A stretch of 33,735 nt of DNA. It comes from Spirochaetaceae bacterium. GTDB lineage: Bacteria; Spirochaetota; Spirochaetia; Treponematales; Breznakiellaceae. The stretch is from assembly GCA_031257255.1 (NCBI GenBank), contig JAIROZ010000191.1:1-33735 (forward strand), in the 5' to 3' direction. Shown here piece after piece: positions 1 through 7,580 of the stretch (positions are counted from its first letter, which is position 1; each line of letters begins with the position of its first letter). The position numbers and the translations under genes are program-made. The notes under the pieces were generated by a model that was given only the letters and a program-made list of their open reading frames with translations, was not told the origin of the DNA and did not search any database.

Positions 1-37
1 TAGAGTTCTTTATTCTCTTTCATATATTTATCAAACT

Positions 38-110
38 TAACGGTTCTAACTCCGCTAATCAGCATATATCGGATAAAAAACTACCCACTACGCACTACTC
101 ACTACCCACT
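38..110. repeat. Degenerate copy of dispersed hairpin/heptamer repeat
   Basis: Positions 38-72 resemble the core of the repeat at 8671-8806 (shared TAACG, TCCG, TA and ATATCG blocks in the same order). They are followed at 84-110 by about four copies of the heptamer CNCACTA (CCCACTA, CGCACTA, CTCACTA, CCCACT), which is the reverse complement of the TAGTGNG heptamers in the left arm of that repeat. The second arm is not clearly present here. Related words (CAGTGG, CCACTGT) recur at 150-186. Assignment to the same family is inferred from visual alignment. Confidence 0.5.
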
Positions 111-166
111 CAAAAAAAACACCGCTCAGACAAGCGTTCATATATATTGAACAGTACAGTGGCTAC

Positions 167-192
167 CCACTGTCCACTAACAGTGGTTTTTT
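167..192 (+). terminator. Terminator-like hairpin with T6 tract
   Basis: CCACTGT (167-173) pairs perfectly with ACAGTGG (180-186) across a 6-nt loop and is followed at once by six T residues (187-192). This is the shape of an intrinsic terminator for plus-strand transcription entering from before the window. The stem is made of the same CACTGT/CAGTGG words as the dispersed repeats, so it may be a repeat remnant that acts as a terminator. Confidence 0.5.
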
Positions 193-247
193 GCCTTCGC
201 TTGAAGGCTTAAAATACGCGCTCCGTAGGGAGGCGTTAATAAAAAGC

Positions 248-293
248 GATACACGGCAGGCTATAGCGTAGGAAACTTACCCCGCCGTGTATC
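248..293 (+). promoter_or_regulatory. 10-bp inverted repeat in leader region
   Basis: GATACACGGC (248-257) and GCCGTGTATC (284-293) form a perfect 10-bp stem around a 26-nt loop. It lies about 60 nt before the start codon at 355 and has no T tract, so it is more likely a leader RNA structure or operator than a terminator. Function unknown. Confidence 0.4.
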
Positions 294-318
294 AGTGACT
301 TTGTACAGAGGTAATGAA

Positions 319-361
319 GTTACCAAAAGTAACAAAGTTTTAGGAGAGTGTAACATGTTAC
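319..361 (+). promoter_or_regulatory. GTAAC/GTTAC half-sites flanking the RBS
   Basis: GTTAC (319-323), GTAAC (329-333) and the perfect 12-nt palindrome GTAACATGTTAC (350-361) surround the ribosome binding site AGGAG (342-346). The palindrome contains the ATG at 355. Pairing among these copies could expose or hide the RBS, or they could be protein half-sites. Only the sequence symmetry is seen; regulation is inference. Confidence 0.35.
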
Positions 362-1077
362 ACAACAAAATTGGAGGCGGTTTTGCGAATGTTCCAGCCG
401 GAGAGCGCAAAACCACGGCGGCTCTGCCGCGAGGCAACGGTTTAAGGAGGGCAGCATTAAAGAAAGGTTTAATGGTAACAATGCTTGCCGCCTTTATCGG
501 AAGCGGCGTCTTCGCGCAAGACGGCGGCGATTGGAAAGGCAGGTTGTTTAACCTGAAATCCGGACCTACCAAACAAAACGGCGTCTTGTTTGTCGACCTT
601 GGCTACACGCTTGGGTATCTAATGCTTGGCGGCTTTGGTTTGGGCGCGGGCTGGGAACAGAAAGTCAACAAAAACTGGACATGGCTTGTAAACGGCGCGT
701 TTGGTATTTATGGAGATGAATTTTGGCTCTACAAATACAGCGCCGTCGACTTTGGCGCAGAAGCGAGCGCCCGTTATTACTTCTTTGGAAGCGCTGTAGA
801 TAAACTCTTTATCAATGCCGGGCTTGGCTTTACCTACTATAGTTGGACATACGAATGGACTGGTCTTTCCGATAAAGAAACCTACGGCTGGGGAGCGCTT
901 ACCATTCCAATTTATGCGGGCTGGAAATTCATTCTCGGTCCGGGTTTTGTAGCGGAAGTTGACATAGGTTACAGGGTCGGCATTGGCATAATAAAACCGG
1001 ACGGTTATACAAGCGGATACAATTCACCCTCTATGGGCGGCTTTATCGGCGGGCTTCGCTTAGGCTGGGCTTTCTAA
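355..1077 (+). CDS. Small outer-membrane beta-barrel protein (hypothetical)
   Basis: This encodes a 240-residue exported protein with no family name that I recognise. The start at 355 is chosen because AGGAG at 342-346 sits 8 nt before it; the frame is open from 295, and an internal ATG at 472 lies right at the hydrophobic segment. A signal peptide is visible (LKKGLMVTMLAAFIGSGVFAQ, cleavage after FA or FAQ), but it is preceded by about 37 extra residues, an unusually long n-region. The mature part has alternating aromatic/glycine strands (for example GFGLGAGWEQ, SARYYFFGS, GLGFTYYSW) and ends LRLGWAF with a C-terminal Phe. This is the usual pattern of an 8-10-stranded outer-membrane barrel recognised by BamA. 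It is followed by a long hairpin and a convergent gene. Barrel nature fairly likely; function unknown. Confidence 0.75.
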   Translation: MLHNKIGGGFANVPAGERKTTAALPRGNGLRRAALKKGLMVTMLAAFIGSGVFAQDGGDWKGRLFNLKSGPTKQNGVLFVDLGYTLGYLMLGGFGLGAGWEQKVNKNWTWLVNGAFGIYGDEFWLYKYSAVDFGAEASARYYFFGSAVDKLFINAGLGFTYYSWTYEWTGLSDKETYGWGALTIPIYAGWKFILGPGFVAEVDIGYRVGIGIIKPDGYTSGYNSPSMGGFIGGLRLGWAF

Positions 1078-1086
1078 TTCTAAGGA

Positions 1087-1140
1087 AACGCTGATGCGGC
1101 AAGCCTCAAAAACTAAAGGCTTGCCGAGTTAATCAGCGTT
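1087..1140. terminator. Long hairpin between convergent genes
   Basis: AACGCTGAT (1087-1095) pairs with ATCAGCGTT (1132-1140), and the inner CGGCAAGCCT pairs with AGGCTTGCCG, giving a nearly continuous stem of about 20 bp just after the stop at 1077. It lacks a T tract on either strand. It may be a transcript 3'-end stabiliser or a bidirectional stop between the convergent genes at 355 and 1234. Confidence 0.5.
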
Positions 1141-1233
1141 GCCCTAAAGACACAGGATTCAAGATAAACACCCGCAGTGCGATACATAGATTGTCGTTCC
1201 TTTAAGTGTGCTTTCTTAGCCCCGTCCCGGCGG

Positions 1234-4200
1234 CTACATCATAGCCTCGATACGGCGGCGAAGGTCGTTGATTTTTACGGAATTCTGGTTTGCGGGATTT
1301 TGCAGCAAGCGTTGTACTATAGAAAGCGCGATGATGGTATTGCCGCGCTGAAGTTCGCTTACGGCGCGTATGTAGTTCTGCTCGGTTGAGCGGTCGATAA
1401 CCGTTACATTTTGACGCGCAGTTGCCAGTTGTAAACGGTCTTTTAACGCCATTGCGTCCGTACTGTTCGGGTTTATGCGCAATGCTTCGTTTATAAGCGC
1501 CAAGGCATCCTCGTATCTTGGCGGAGTACCCATAAGCCCTTTTGCGCGGCGGACAAGCGCATCGGCGCGGGTAACAGCCGAATTATCCTGAGGCGGAACG
1601 CGGAGCCCTATGTCAATTTCCGCCTGATAAAGAGCGCGTTGTATGCCCGGATAATCCGGTTTTATTTCGGCAAGATTTTGCATATCGGCGTACGCTTCCC
1701 GCGAGCCGCGTTTTGCCTCCGCAATAGCCGTTTGCAGACGGAGGCTAAAGGCTCTTTCAAAATTTTCTTTTTCCAAAATCTGGTCTATGCGAAGGTCGAG
1801 AATACCGGCATCGCGGTTTATAGGAAAGAGTACACGAATCTCATTTATCTGCCCCTTTGCCGCGTGGAGTTTTTGCTCGCCCTCCCCGCGCTTTCCAGCG
1901 CCTATCAGCGCAATGCCGTCATCATAATTCTTTTGCGCGGAATTCAGCAGTTGACTCATTGTCTTGTAAAGCGGAGAAGTCTGAGGTACAGTCCGCCCCG
2001 ATTGCAGCGAAAGCGCCCCCCGCGCAAGAGAAAGCCAGTACGCTACCTCCGGTTCGGGCGTCGTACTAACGACAGCCCAGCGGTTTGAAGCCCGCATAAG
2101 TACTTCCTCGGCATTCTCGTACTCCCCGTCAAAGTAGAGGGCGCGTCCCTTAGTTACCATAGCGCGTACTTCGCCTATGACCATTTCGTACTCTATGCGG
2201 GCAATTTCCGCGTTAAGCGGCACAAGTTGCTCGTCCCAAATCTTATGTATGGCATCAGACTCCTGAATTTCCAGCGATGAGTTGTAAAGTTCCGCCGTTT
2301 TCCCCGTCTCTTCCCGCGCCTTGTCAAAATTCCGCGCTTTTAGCGCTTCTCTGGCAAGTACAAGACGGCTGTCGCCTTCACGCTTTAGCGCTTCCGCCTC
2401 CGTTACACGCGCCTTTGCTTCGGCGCTTTTTATGCCGGAGTCCTCGCTTAACGCCCTAAGCCTGTTTATCAAAGAGTCTAATTCCTTTTGAAGAGCGGTA
2501 AAATTCTTTCCACGCGGTATGCGTTCCGGCTCATTATTCAACGCGGCGCCGGCGTTTTCCGCTTCTTCCAGCGCTGTTTTTAGTTTGCCGGAAAACCCAC
2601 TAAACAAAGCAAGCGCCTGCGCCGGATAGCGGGCGGTATATACATCGCCCGATTCGTTTTTTTTCTTCTCGCCTGCCAAAAAAGCATCCGCCCGCGCCTT
2701 ATCTTTTTCCAGCGCGGCGGTTTCTACACCTAACTTTTGCGCTACCAGGGTAAAGTAACGGATTACGCTTGTCTCTTCATCCTTTAGTATTTGACCGGAG
2801 AGTCCCTGCATAATTGACCGCGCATTTACAAGCGCCGTTTTGCCATTGGTTATGTCAACGCCCGCGCCTATATTGCCGATGGCGGTAATGTCGGCTTGTA
2901 CCCCTTTAAGCCCGTCATCTAAAATACCTGCCATTTCTGTAAGTTCGGCGCGGTTTTGTGTTTCAATTTTTAGCGCGTCCGCTATGGGAAGGCGTCCTTC
3001 TTTTACTTCGATAACGGAGTCGGAAAAAGTCTGACGGGATGTAAATGCGCTGTACGATGCCCCCGCCTGCGCCGCGCCGTTTTCGTAGTTGACCGCCTTT
3101 GCCAGAGCGCGGCTGTTTGCGTATATTTCCGCCTTTGCGGCGGGAACCGCCGAATCAAAAATGCTAATATGGGCGCTATCATCCCCGGCGGTAAAAGAAA
3201 TGTACTTTTGAGCCAGCGCCTCAAACCCGGCGGCAATTTCCGCGCCGCTTTGCGCCGTCTGCAGCGCGGCGTTCCAGTTACCCGCCGAAAGTTCCTGCCA
3301 GATGTTATCCTGAGTATCCAGCAGCGCGGCGATATATTTTTCTTCCAGAATTGGATAGACAAGATTCCAGTAGGCATCGTACGCGCCAAGCATACCTTCG
3401 CGGACACTCTGAAATTCGCGCCCGGTTATCAGATATGAGATAACAAAAAGCCGGCTTACCGCATTCCTGCCGATTCCGGCTTCTGTAAGCGCCTCGCCTT
3501 CAGTTTCAAAGTAATTCTTTATTACCTCCGCCTGATTTTTTATGGTAATGAGGGCGTTCATGGCATCCGCAGCCAGACGGGAAGCGGCGAGGAGCCCGTT
3601 TTTTGAGGCAATGCCGTCTTCCAGCCGCGATGCCTGAGAGGCTGAATTCCGCAGCGCGGCTGCTGTACGGGCAAGAGTTTCCGTGCCGGATGTAAGCGTT
3701 TGCAGATTTTGCCGGACTGTATTTTCGATTTCGTCTCCGACCTTAGCCTCACGGAATTCTTCGGCATATAGGCTAAAACCGCTCTGATATTTGAGCAGGG
3801 CGGCGTTAATTTCACCCTTATCGAGAAGCATCCGCGCCTCTATCATTATGCGGTTAAGGTCGCGTCCGTAGCGGGAAAACCGCGCCGAAATAAAAATCTG
3901 GTTTACGACATTCCGCGTATTATCGCTGCGGGCTGCCGCTTCTATTTCCCGCAATTTTTTGCTTATAGCAAGGATTTTGTCCAGGTCTTCCGGGTTTTGT
4001 TCGGCGGTATCCATAAGGACTTTGGCAAGCGTATCGTAAGATTGAGTGAGCATTAAGATTGAACGCATACGTTTTTGTGCGCTGTCAAAATGGTCTTTTT
4101 TTTCCGAGGCTGTTTTAACAAGTAATTTTAGCGCTTCCTTGTAATTTTTTTCGGCTATCAGTATGTCGGCGGCGGCAAGGTCTGTTTTTGTTTCTTGTTT

Positions 4201-4317
4201 TTCTTTACTCCCCATGGAGGCGGCAGGAAAAGCGCAGAATACAAATAGAAGTACAGCAATAAGACGCGCAAACACCATATCACTAAGATACCATTGAAAT
4301 GATTTAATGTAAAACAC
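1234..4317 (-). CDS. Large exported helical protein with C-terminal TPR repeats
   Basis: The 1,027-residue product has an N-terminal hydrophobic segment (MVFARLIAVLLFVFCAFPA, about residues 14-32) typical of a signal peptide. Almost all the rest is Ala/Glu/Lys/Leu-rich helix. A TPR-like unit near residues 40-70 (AADILIAEKNYKEALKLL) and more after about 880 (RYEDALALINEALRINPNSTDAMALKDRL) indicate a TPR/solenoid scaffold in the periplasm. The frame opens with GTG at 4317, overlapping the upstream cyclase gene by 14 nt; ATG at 4278 directly before the hydrophobic segment is an alternative, and neither has a strong RBS. It is the last gene of a barrel-cyclase-TPR operon, so a structural or sensory partnership with the cyclase-like protein is plausible. 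No enzymatic motif seen. A Treponema-specific family is likely, but I cannot name it. Confidence 0.8.
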   Translation of the reverse strand: MFYIKSFQWYLSDMVFARLIAVLLFVFCAFPAASMGSKEKQETKTDLAAADILIAEKNYKEALKLLVKTASEKKDHFDSAQKRMRSILMLTQSYDTLAKVLMDTAEQNPEDLDKILAISKKLREIEAAARSDNTRNVVNQIFISARFSRYGRDLNRIMIEARMLLDKGEINAALLKYQSGFSLYAEEFREAKVGDEIENTVRQNLQTLTSGTETLARTAAALRNSASQASRLEDGIASKNGLLAASRLAADAMNALITIKNQAEVIKNYFETEGEALTEAGIGRNAVSRLFVISYLITGREFQSVREGMLGAYDAYWNLVYPILEEKYIAALLDTQDNIWQELSAGNWNAALQTAQSGAEIAAGFEALAQKYISFTAGDDSAHISIFDSAVPAAKAEIYANSRALAKAVNYENGAAQAGASYSAFTSRQTFSDSVIEVKEGRLPIADALKIETQNRAELTEMAGILDDGLKGVQADITAIGNIGAGVDITNGKTALVNARSIMQGLSGQILKDEETSVIRYFTLVAQKLGVETAALEKDKARADAFLAGEKKKNESGDVYTARYPAQALALFSGFSGKLKTALEEAENAGAALNNEPERIPRGKNFTALQKELDSLINRLRALSEDSGIKSAEAKARVTEAEALKREGDSRLVLAREALKARNFDKAREETGKTAELYNSSLEIQESDAIHKIWDEQLVPLNAEIARIEYEMVIGEVRAMVTKGRALYFDGEYENAEEVLMRASNRWAVVSTTPEPEVAYWLSLARGALSLQSGRTVPQTSPLYKTMSQLLNSAQKNYDDGIALIGAGKRGEGEQKLHAAKGQINEIRVLFPINRDAGILDLRIDQILEKENFERAFSLRLQTAIAEAKRGSREAYADMQNLAEIKPDYPGIQRALYQAEIDIGLRVPPQDNSAVTRADALVRRAKGLMGTPPRYEDALALINEALRINPNSTDAMALKDRLQLATARQNVTVIDRSTEQNYIRAVSELQRGNTIIALSIVQRLLQNPANQNSVKINDLRRRIEAMM

Positions 4318-6325
4318 TGTTTGCGGACAGGGCGGCGTGTAGTTCTTTGATAGTGGTTACAGACGCAAGAGTTTGCATATTCCCACGCGCCGCATCTTGA
4401 ATTTCCATGCCGTTAATGCGCCCGCATTCCTCAAACAGATTCATCGAATCCTCTACCGTACTCATATTTAGCACGGCAAATACACGAAGCGGCTTATTTT
4501 TACCCTTTACCATAATGCTGGGCATTTCGGCGGTATGTACCGCGCCGCCGAGCAAATTTTGGGTCTTTTCCGATATGAGTATATCGGTATCAAACACATC
4601 GTTTGGTCCTTCAAGCCGGGATGCCAGATTCACCGTGTCGCCTATCACGGTGTACTCCATCCGCGTTTCGCAGCCTATCTGTCCGGCTATCAACTCGCCG
4701 GAATTGATGCCGCAGCCCATTTTAATTGGAGGCGCAAGGTGCCAAAATTGCTCAAAGCGTTCCGCATTCAAATTATAGAGCGCAAAACGCATCATAAGGC
4801 AGGCGCGGACGCAACTTAGCGCCCATTTTTCTTCATTAAAAAAAGCGCTCCCGTCCACATCCGCCGCCCCCCAATGCGCCATTATTACAACACCGCCTTG
4901 AGTTAGGAATTTGTCTACTATTCCTCCGGTACTCATTATGCAGGGGACTATGCGCTCTAAAAATTTATTTACAAATTCTACCACCGTCCGCGCCCTAAGT
5001 CCGCCGGTCATATTCTCAAAATCTCTGATAAATACAAAGCAGACTGTGGCATTCCGGTTTATGCCGGTACGGGTAAGGCGTTGTTCGCGGGCAAGTTTTA
5101 CAAGCGCCTTGTTGGTAAAGCGCTCAAAATTTTCAAGGCTGTAACGCATACCGATAAAACTTTCTGTTAGTACGCCGATTTCGTCCTTGCTGTCCGCCTT
5201 TAGGTTGAAGTTATAGTCGCCGTTTTCTATTTTTTGCGCCGCCTGAGTTAATTTTTTTAGCGGACGCGATAGTGTCCGCGAAAATAAACCTATTAGCGAT
5301 ACAGACAGAGCGAGCACCGCAAAACCCAAGAACAGATTGCGCCGTGTTGTAGCCGCAATGCCGCTGAGTACCACATCCGAAGAAATCAAGGTTATCAGTA
5401 GTACTTCTCCCTCTCCCCGTGAATCATTTAGCGAAATTTTTTGATGGGCGGATATGTAAGTAACGCCGTTTTCATCTTTGCGCAAACTCTGAATTTCGTT
5501 TCCCCCCTCTCCTATAATTCCGGCGATATACGGCGCTCTTGCCATATTTACGCCGCCTAGTACAAGCGAAAGGTCAGGATGAGCGATAACTTCGGCATTT
5601 TCGTTCAATAGAATGTTGATATTATCCCCGCCGCCAAAACTTTGGGTAATGTAGGTCGTGGAAAAAATGACGGCGGCGGCGTCCCGTTTTACAACTGCGG
5701 CTTTCGCCGTCCGCTGGTTGAGAGGAAAGAAAAAAGCTGCAAGCGGAGCGCCCAAAGCAGGCGAGGCATTTTTAGCAAGAGCGCGTCCTGCCCGTACCTC
5801 TTTTAGAAAATCCGCTTCTTCTATGTATGCCCTTATGCTTTCTTCGCTTACAAAAATGGCGCTAAGCATGGGCATATTGGGATAAATGTTTATTTTTCCG
5901 TCTTCCTCCGCGACAACTATGCAGGCGGCAAAAGGATTTTCCGCAAAAAAAGACGCGGTATTGGCGGCGGCGCTTCCGCCGATGTTTGTGTAAAGCAAGA
6001 GTTGCGCCGAAGAGCGGATATTGTGAAGTATGAGTGATACGGTATGGGCGTTGCGCCGGTTTACGCTAAAGTTGACATCTTCCGCAGTAAGACGTATATC
6101 GGCGCTTAATAAAAATGACACCATTACTGTTATAGCCCCCAGAGAGACTACGAGCAGTACCGAAATAATGCTTACAAGTTTAAGCATTATTGAACGTTTT
6201 GTACGGGTTTGCTCAGTCCGGGTTTGCGGAGTCTGACGCCGTAAAGGAGTGGGGATTTGCCGCGCAGCCGGCTGCCGCGTCCGCTTTCCGCTCAGAATGG
6301 TTTGGGCGCGGTTTAAGAGTCCCAT
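4304..6325 (-). CDS. Membrane class III adenylate/guanylate cyclase-like protein
   Basis: A 673-residue sensor. It has a basic N-tail (1-46), TM1 (about 47-73), a periplasmic Cache-like domain (about 75-325), TM2 (about 331-349), HAMP (about 350-403; SRPLKKLTQAAQKIENGDYN) and a class III nucleotide cyclase domain (about 425-620). The substrate/transition-state segment TVIGDTVNLASRLE is intact (Asp563, Asn566, Arg570), as is VDKF (Lys472). By my alignment, however, the first metal-binding Asp of the usual DIRGF motif is Phe432 in VFIRDF, and the second (usual GDAVMAFWG) is a Val in GVVIMAHWG after a small insertion. If correct, two-metal catalysis is compromised and the domain may sense or bind nucleotide. 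The start at 6325 lies right after the barrel gene's stop; ATG at residue 47 is an alternative. Known architecture: ligand-sensing periplasmic domain controlling cyclic-nucleotide output. Confidence 0.88.
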   Translation of the reverse strand: MGLLNRAQTILSGKRTRQPAARQIPTPLRRQTPQTRTEQTRTKRSIMLKLVSIISVLLVVSLGAITVMVSFLLSADIRLTAEDVNFSVNRRNAHTVSLILHNIRSSAQLLLYTNIGGSAAANTASFFAENPFAACIVVAEEDGKINIYPNMPMLSAIFVSEESIRAYIEEADFLKEVRAGRALAKNASPALGAPLAAFFFPLNQRTAKAAVVKRDAAAVIFSTTYITQSFGGGDNINILLNENAEVIAHPDLSLVLGGVNMARAPYIAGIIGEGGNEIQSLRKDENGVTYISAHQKISLNDSRGEGEVLLITLISSDVVLSGIAATTRRNLFLGFAVLALSVSLIGLFSRTLSRPLKKLTQAAQKIENGDYNFNLKADSKDEIGVLTESFIGMRYSLENFERFTNKALVKLAREQRLTRTGINRNATVCFVFIRDFENMTGGLRARTVVEFVNKFLERIVPCIMSTGGIVDKFLTQGGVVIMAHWGAADVDGSAFFNEEKWALSCVRACLMMRFALYNLNAERFEQFWHLAPPIKMGCGINSGELIAGQIGCETRMEYTVIGDTVNLASRLEGPNDVFDTDILISEKTQNLLGGAVHTAEMPSIMVKGKNKPLRVFAVLNMSTVEDSMNLFEECGRINGMEIQDAARGNMQTLASVTTIKELHAALSANSVLH

Positions 6326-6329
6326 CCTG

Positions 6330-7181
6330 TTAATACCCGCCTTCCGGCGGATAGAAATCGCCGGGCTTTCTTTTGGGCGGTTTTTCCGGCGCTGGTTTTT
6401 TGGTAGAAGGCTTAGGCGCGGCGGGCGTTCTTGGTTTTGAAGGATAGCCCAGCAGATTCGACACTTTTATGCCAAACGACAGCCTGAAAGAAACGCCCAA
6501 TCCAAAAAATTGCGGGTCTGAAAAATCTTCGGGCGCATTTGTAAACTCTGTATTTTTCATATATTCGGTATCGAGTCCGGAAGGCAATTTAATGTCCATT
6601 AGGAGTTCGCCCCGGAAAAAAATATGCTCTGTAAGTTGATAATCCGCGCCCGCCCCTACCCTGAACCAAAAAGCGTTCCAATAGTATGGTTTTCCAAATG
6701 CGTTTCCTTCTTTTGTGTCGGCAAACTCATCATAGTCTTTGCTATAAGACTGAGAAATATAGAGATTTGTTTCAAAGCCTGCCAGCGGAAAAAATGTAAC
6801 CTTTCCTACATAAAAAGGATATTTGAGCAGCAAACCCAGTCCTATATAGACGCCGCTCAGATTATAGTCGCCGGCAAACCCTTTGTAAGATTTAAGTGTT
6901 TCGTTGTATTTGAGAGATGTACTCGCAAAGAAAAAATTGATGCTGCCTTCAACATAAGTAGCGTCTACAAAAAGAAATTGACCTACGCCGCCTACGCCGT
7001 ATCCTTGTTTATATTCACCTTCAGGACGGCTTACCAGTGTTAATCCGGTGTAATTGTAACCAAAATCCAGACCAATGCCGGCATCTATGTCCAGGGCGGC
7101 GAGCGTCCCGCCCCGCGCCGCCTGCGCCGCAAAAACAATCAAATAAAGCGCGATTCCCGAAAATCTTCTCATGACATTCAT
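6330..7181 (-). CDS. Outer-membrane barrel protein with Lys/Pro-rich tail
   Basis: A 283-residue exported protein: signal peptide at residues 1-22 (MRRFSGIALYLIVFAAQAARG), then alternating beta strands with aromatic girdle residues, and a last strand FGLGVSFRLSFGIKV near residue 235. A Pro/Lys-rich tail of about 40 residues follows (KPSTKKPAPEKPPKRKPG), which could reach peptidoglycan or other envelope polymers. It is clearly related to the 306-residue protein at 24517-25437: both share the FLFxDAxxVE strand, the FFP(L/M)xGxxxN strand, the D(Y/F)xxTxxxFFRxE(L/F)L segment and the closing strand, then a low-complexity tail. First gene of the operon with the cyclase-like and TPR genes (gap 4 nt). 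The family name is not known to me. Confidence 0.75.
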   Translation of the reverse strand: MNVMRRFSGIALYLIVFAAQAARGGTLAALDIDAGIGLDFGYNYTGLTLVSRPEGEYKQGYGVGGVGQFLFVDATYVEGSINFFFASTSLKYNETLKSYKGFAGDYNLSGVYIGLGLLLKYPFYVGKVTFFPLAGFETNLYISQSYSKDYDEFADTKEGNAFGKPYYWNAFWFRVGAGADYQLTEHIFFRGELLMDIKLPSGLDTEYMKNTEFTNAPEDFSDPQFFGLGVSFRLSFGIKVSNLLGYPSKPRTPAAPKPSTKKPAPEKPPKRKPGDFYPPEGGY

Positions 7182-7580
7182 AAACCTTATCCAAACTGAA
7201 ATTTCGGCATAGGTTTAATATGATTATCGGAAAACCGCGCAGTCTTCTTAAAAAAGATTGCCGGTTTTGGCAGAGCAAAAGCATTTATATAGTCCACAGA
7301 TTGACGCTGATTTTGTCCAAAAATAAGAAATATATTTTTGTGTTTCTTTTTTTATATGGATTTCTTTGTAGCGGTTTTCAGGCTTATCAGTTTGAAATTC
7401 ATTTTCTTTGAGGATATTGATATACTACGGATTGTTCCATTCATTTTAATTTCTTGCTCTGTTTCTTGGTCAATTATTGGCATAGTATTTTTTTATAAAA
7501 CAATGGACTTGTACAATAAACAGTAAAATCCCGCAAAGGCGCGCAATTCTTTGAGCGCCTTTGCGTCAATATTTCCGGCG
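7182..7580. other. AT-rich gap without a convincing gene
   Basis: This 0.4-kb stretch is visibly richer in A/T than its surroundings. It contains the upstream region of the barrel gene (7181) and the terminator of the lipoprotein gene. A plus-strand frame at about 7356-7526 could encode a 56-residue hydrophobic peptide (MDFFVAVFRLISL, then ILRIVPFILISC). It has no ribosome binding site or recognisable motif, so I do not call it a gene; it could be a remnant of acquired DNA. Confidence 0.45.
7532..7565 (-). terminator. Intrinsic terminator of the BMP lipoprotein gene
   Basis: Reading the minus strand, CGCAAAGGCGC (7565-7555) pairs perfectly with GCGCCTTTGCG (7542-7532) across a 12-nt loop, followed by GGATTTTAC. 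It begins 15 nt after the stop codon of the lipoprotein gene at 7581. The T tract is short but the stem is strong. Confidence 0.7.

Larger units (their letters stand above)
1..354. other. Intergenic region with repeats and hairpins
   Basis: No credible gene is seen here. The stretch holds a degenerate copy of a dispersed repeat (38-110), a terminator-like hairpin (167-192), a small hairpin GCCTTC-GCTT-GAAGGC (193-208), a 10-bp inverted repeat (248-293) and a cluster of GTAAC/GTTAC half-sites before the first gene. If a gene ends just upstream of the window, the terminator at 167-192 would suit a plus-strand gene. The minus-strand open frame over 261-572 lies antisense to the barrel gene and has no protein-like features. 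Confidence 0.6.

Noticed and set aside
248-293. Riboswitch in the leader of the first gene
   Set aside because: Only a simple stem is seen. No conserved riboswitch core could be recognised.
7356-7526. Small hydrophobic plus-strand peptide in the AT-rich gap
   Set aside because: No ribosome binding site, no homology recognised, and AT-rich DNA yields hydrophobic frames by chance. Mentioned only in the gap description.
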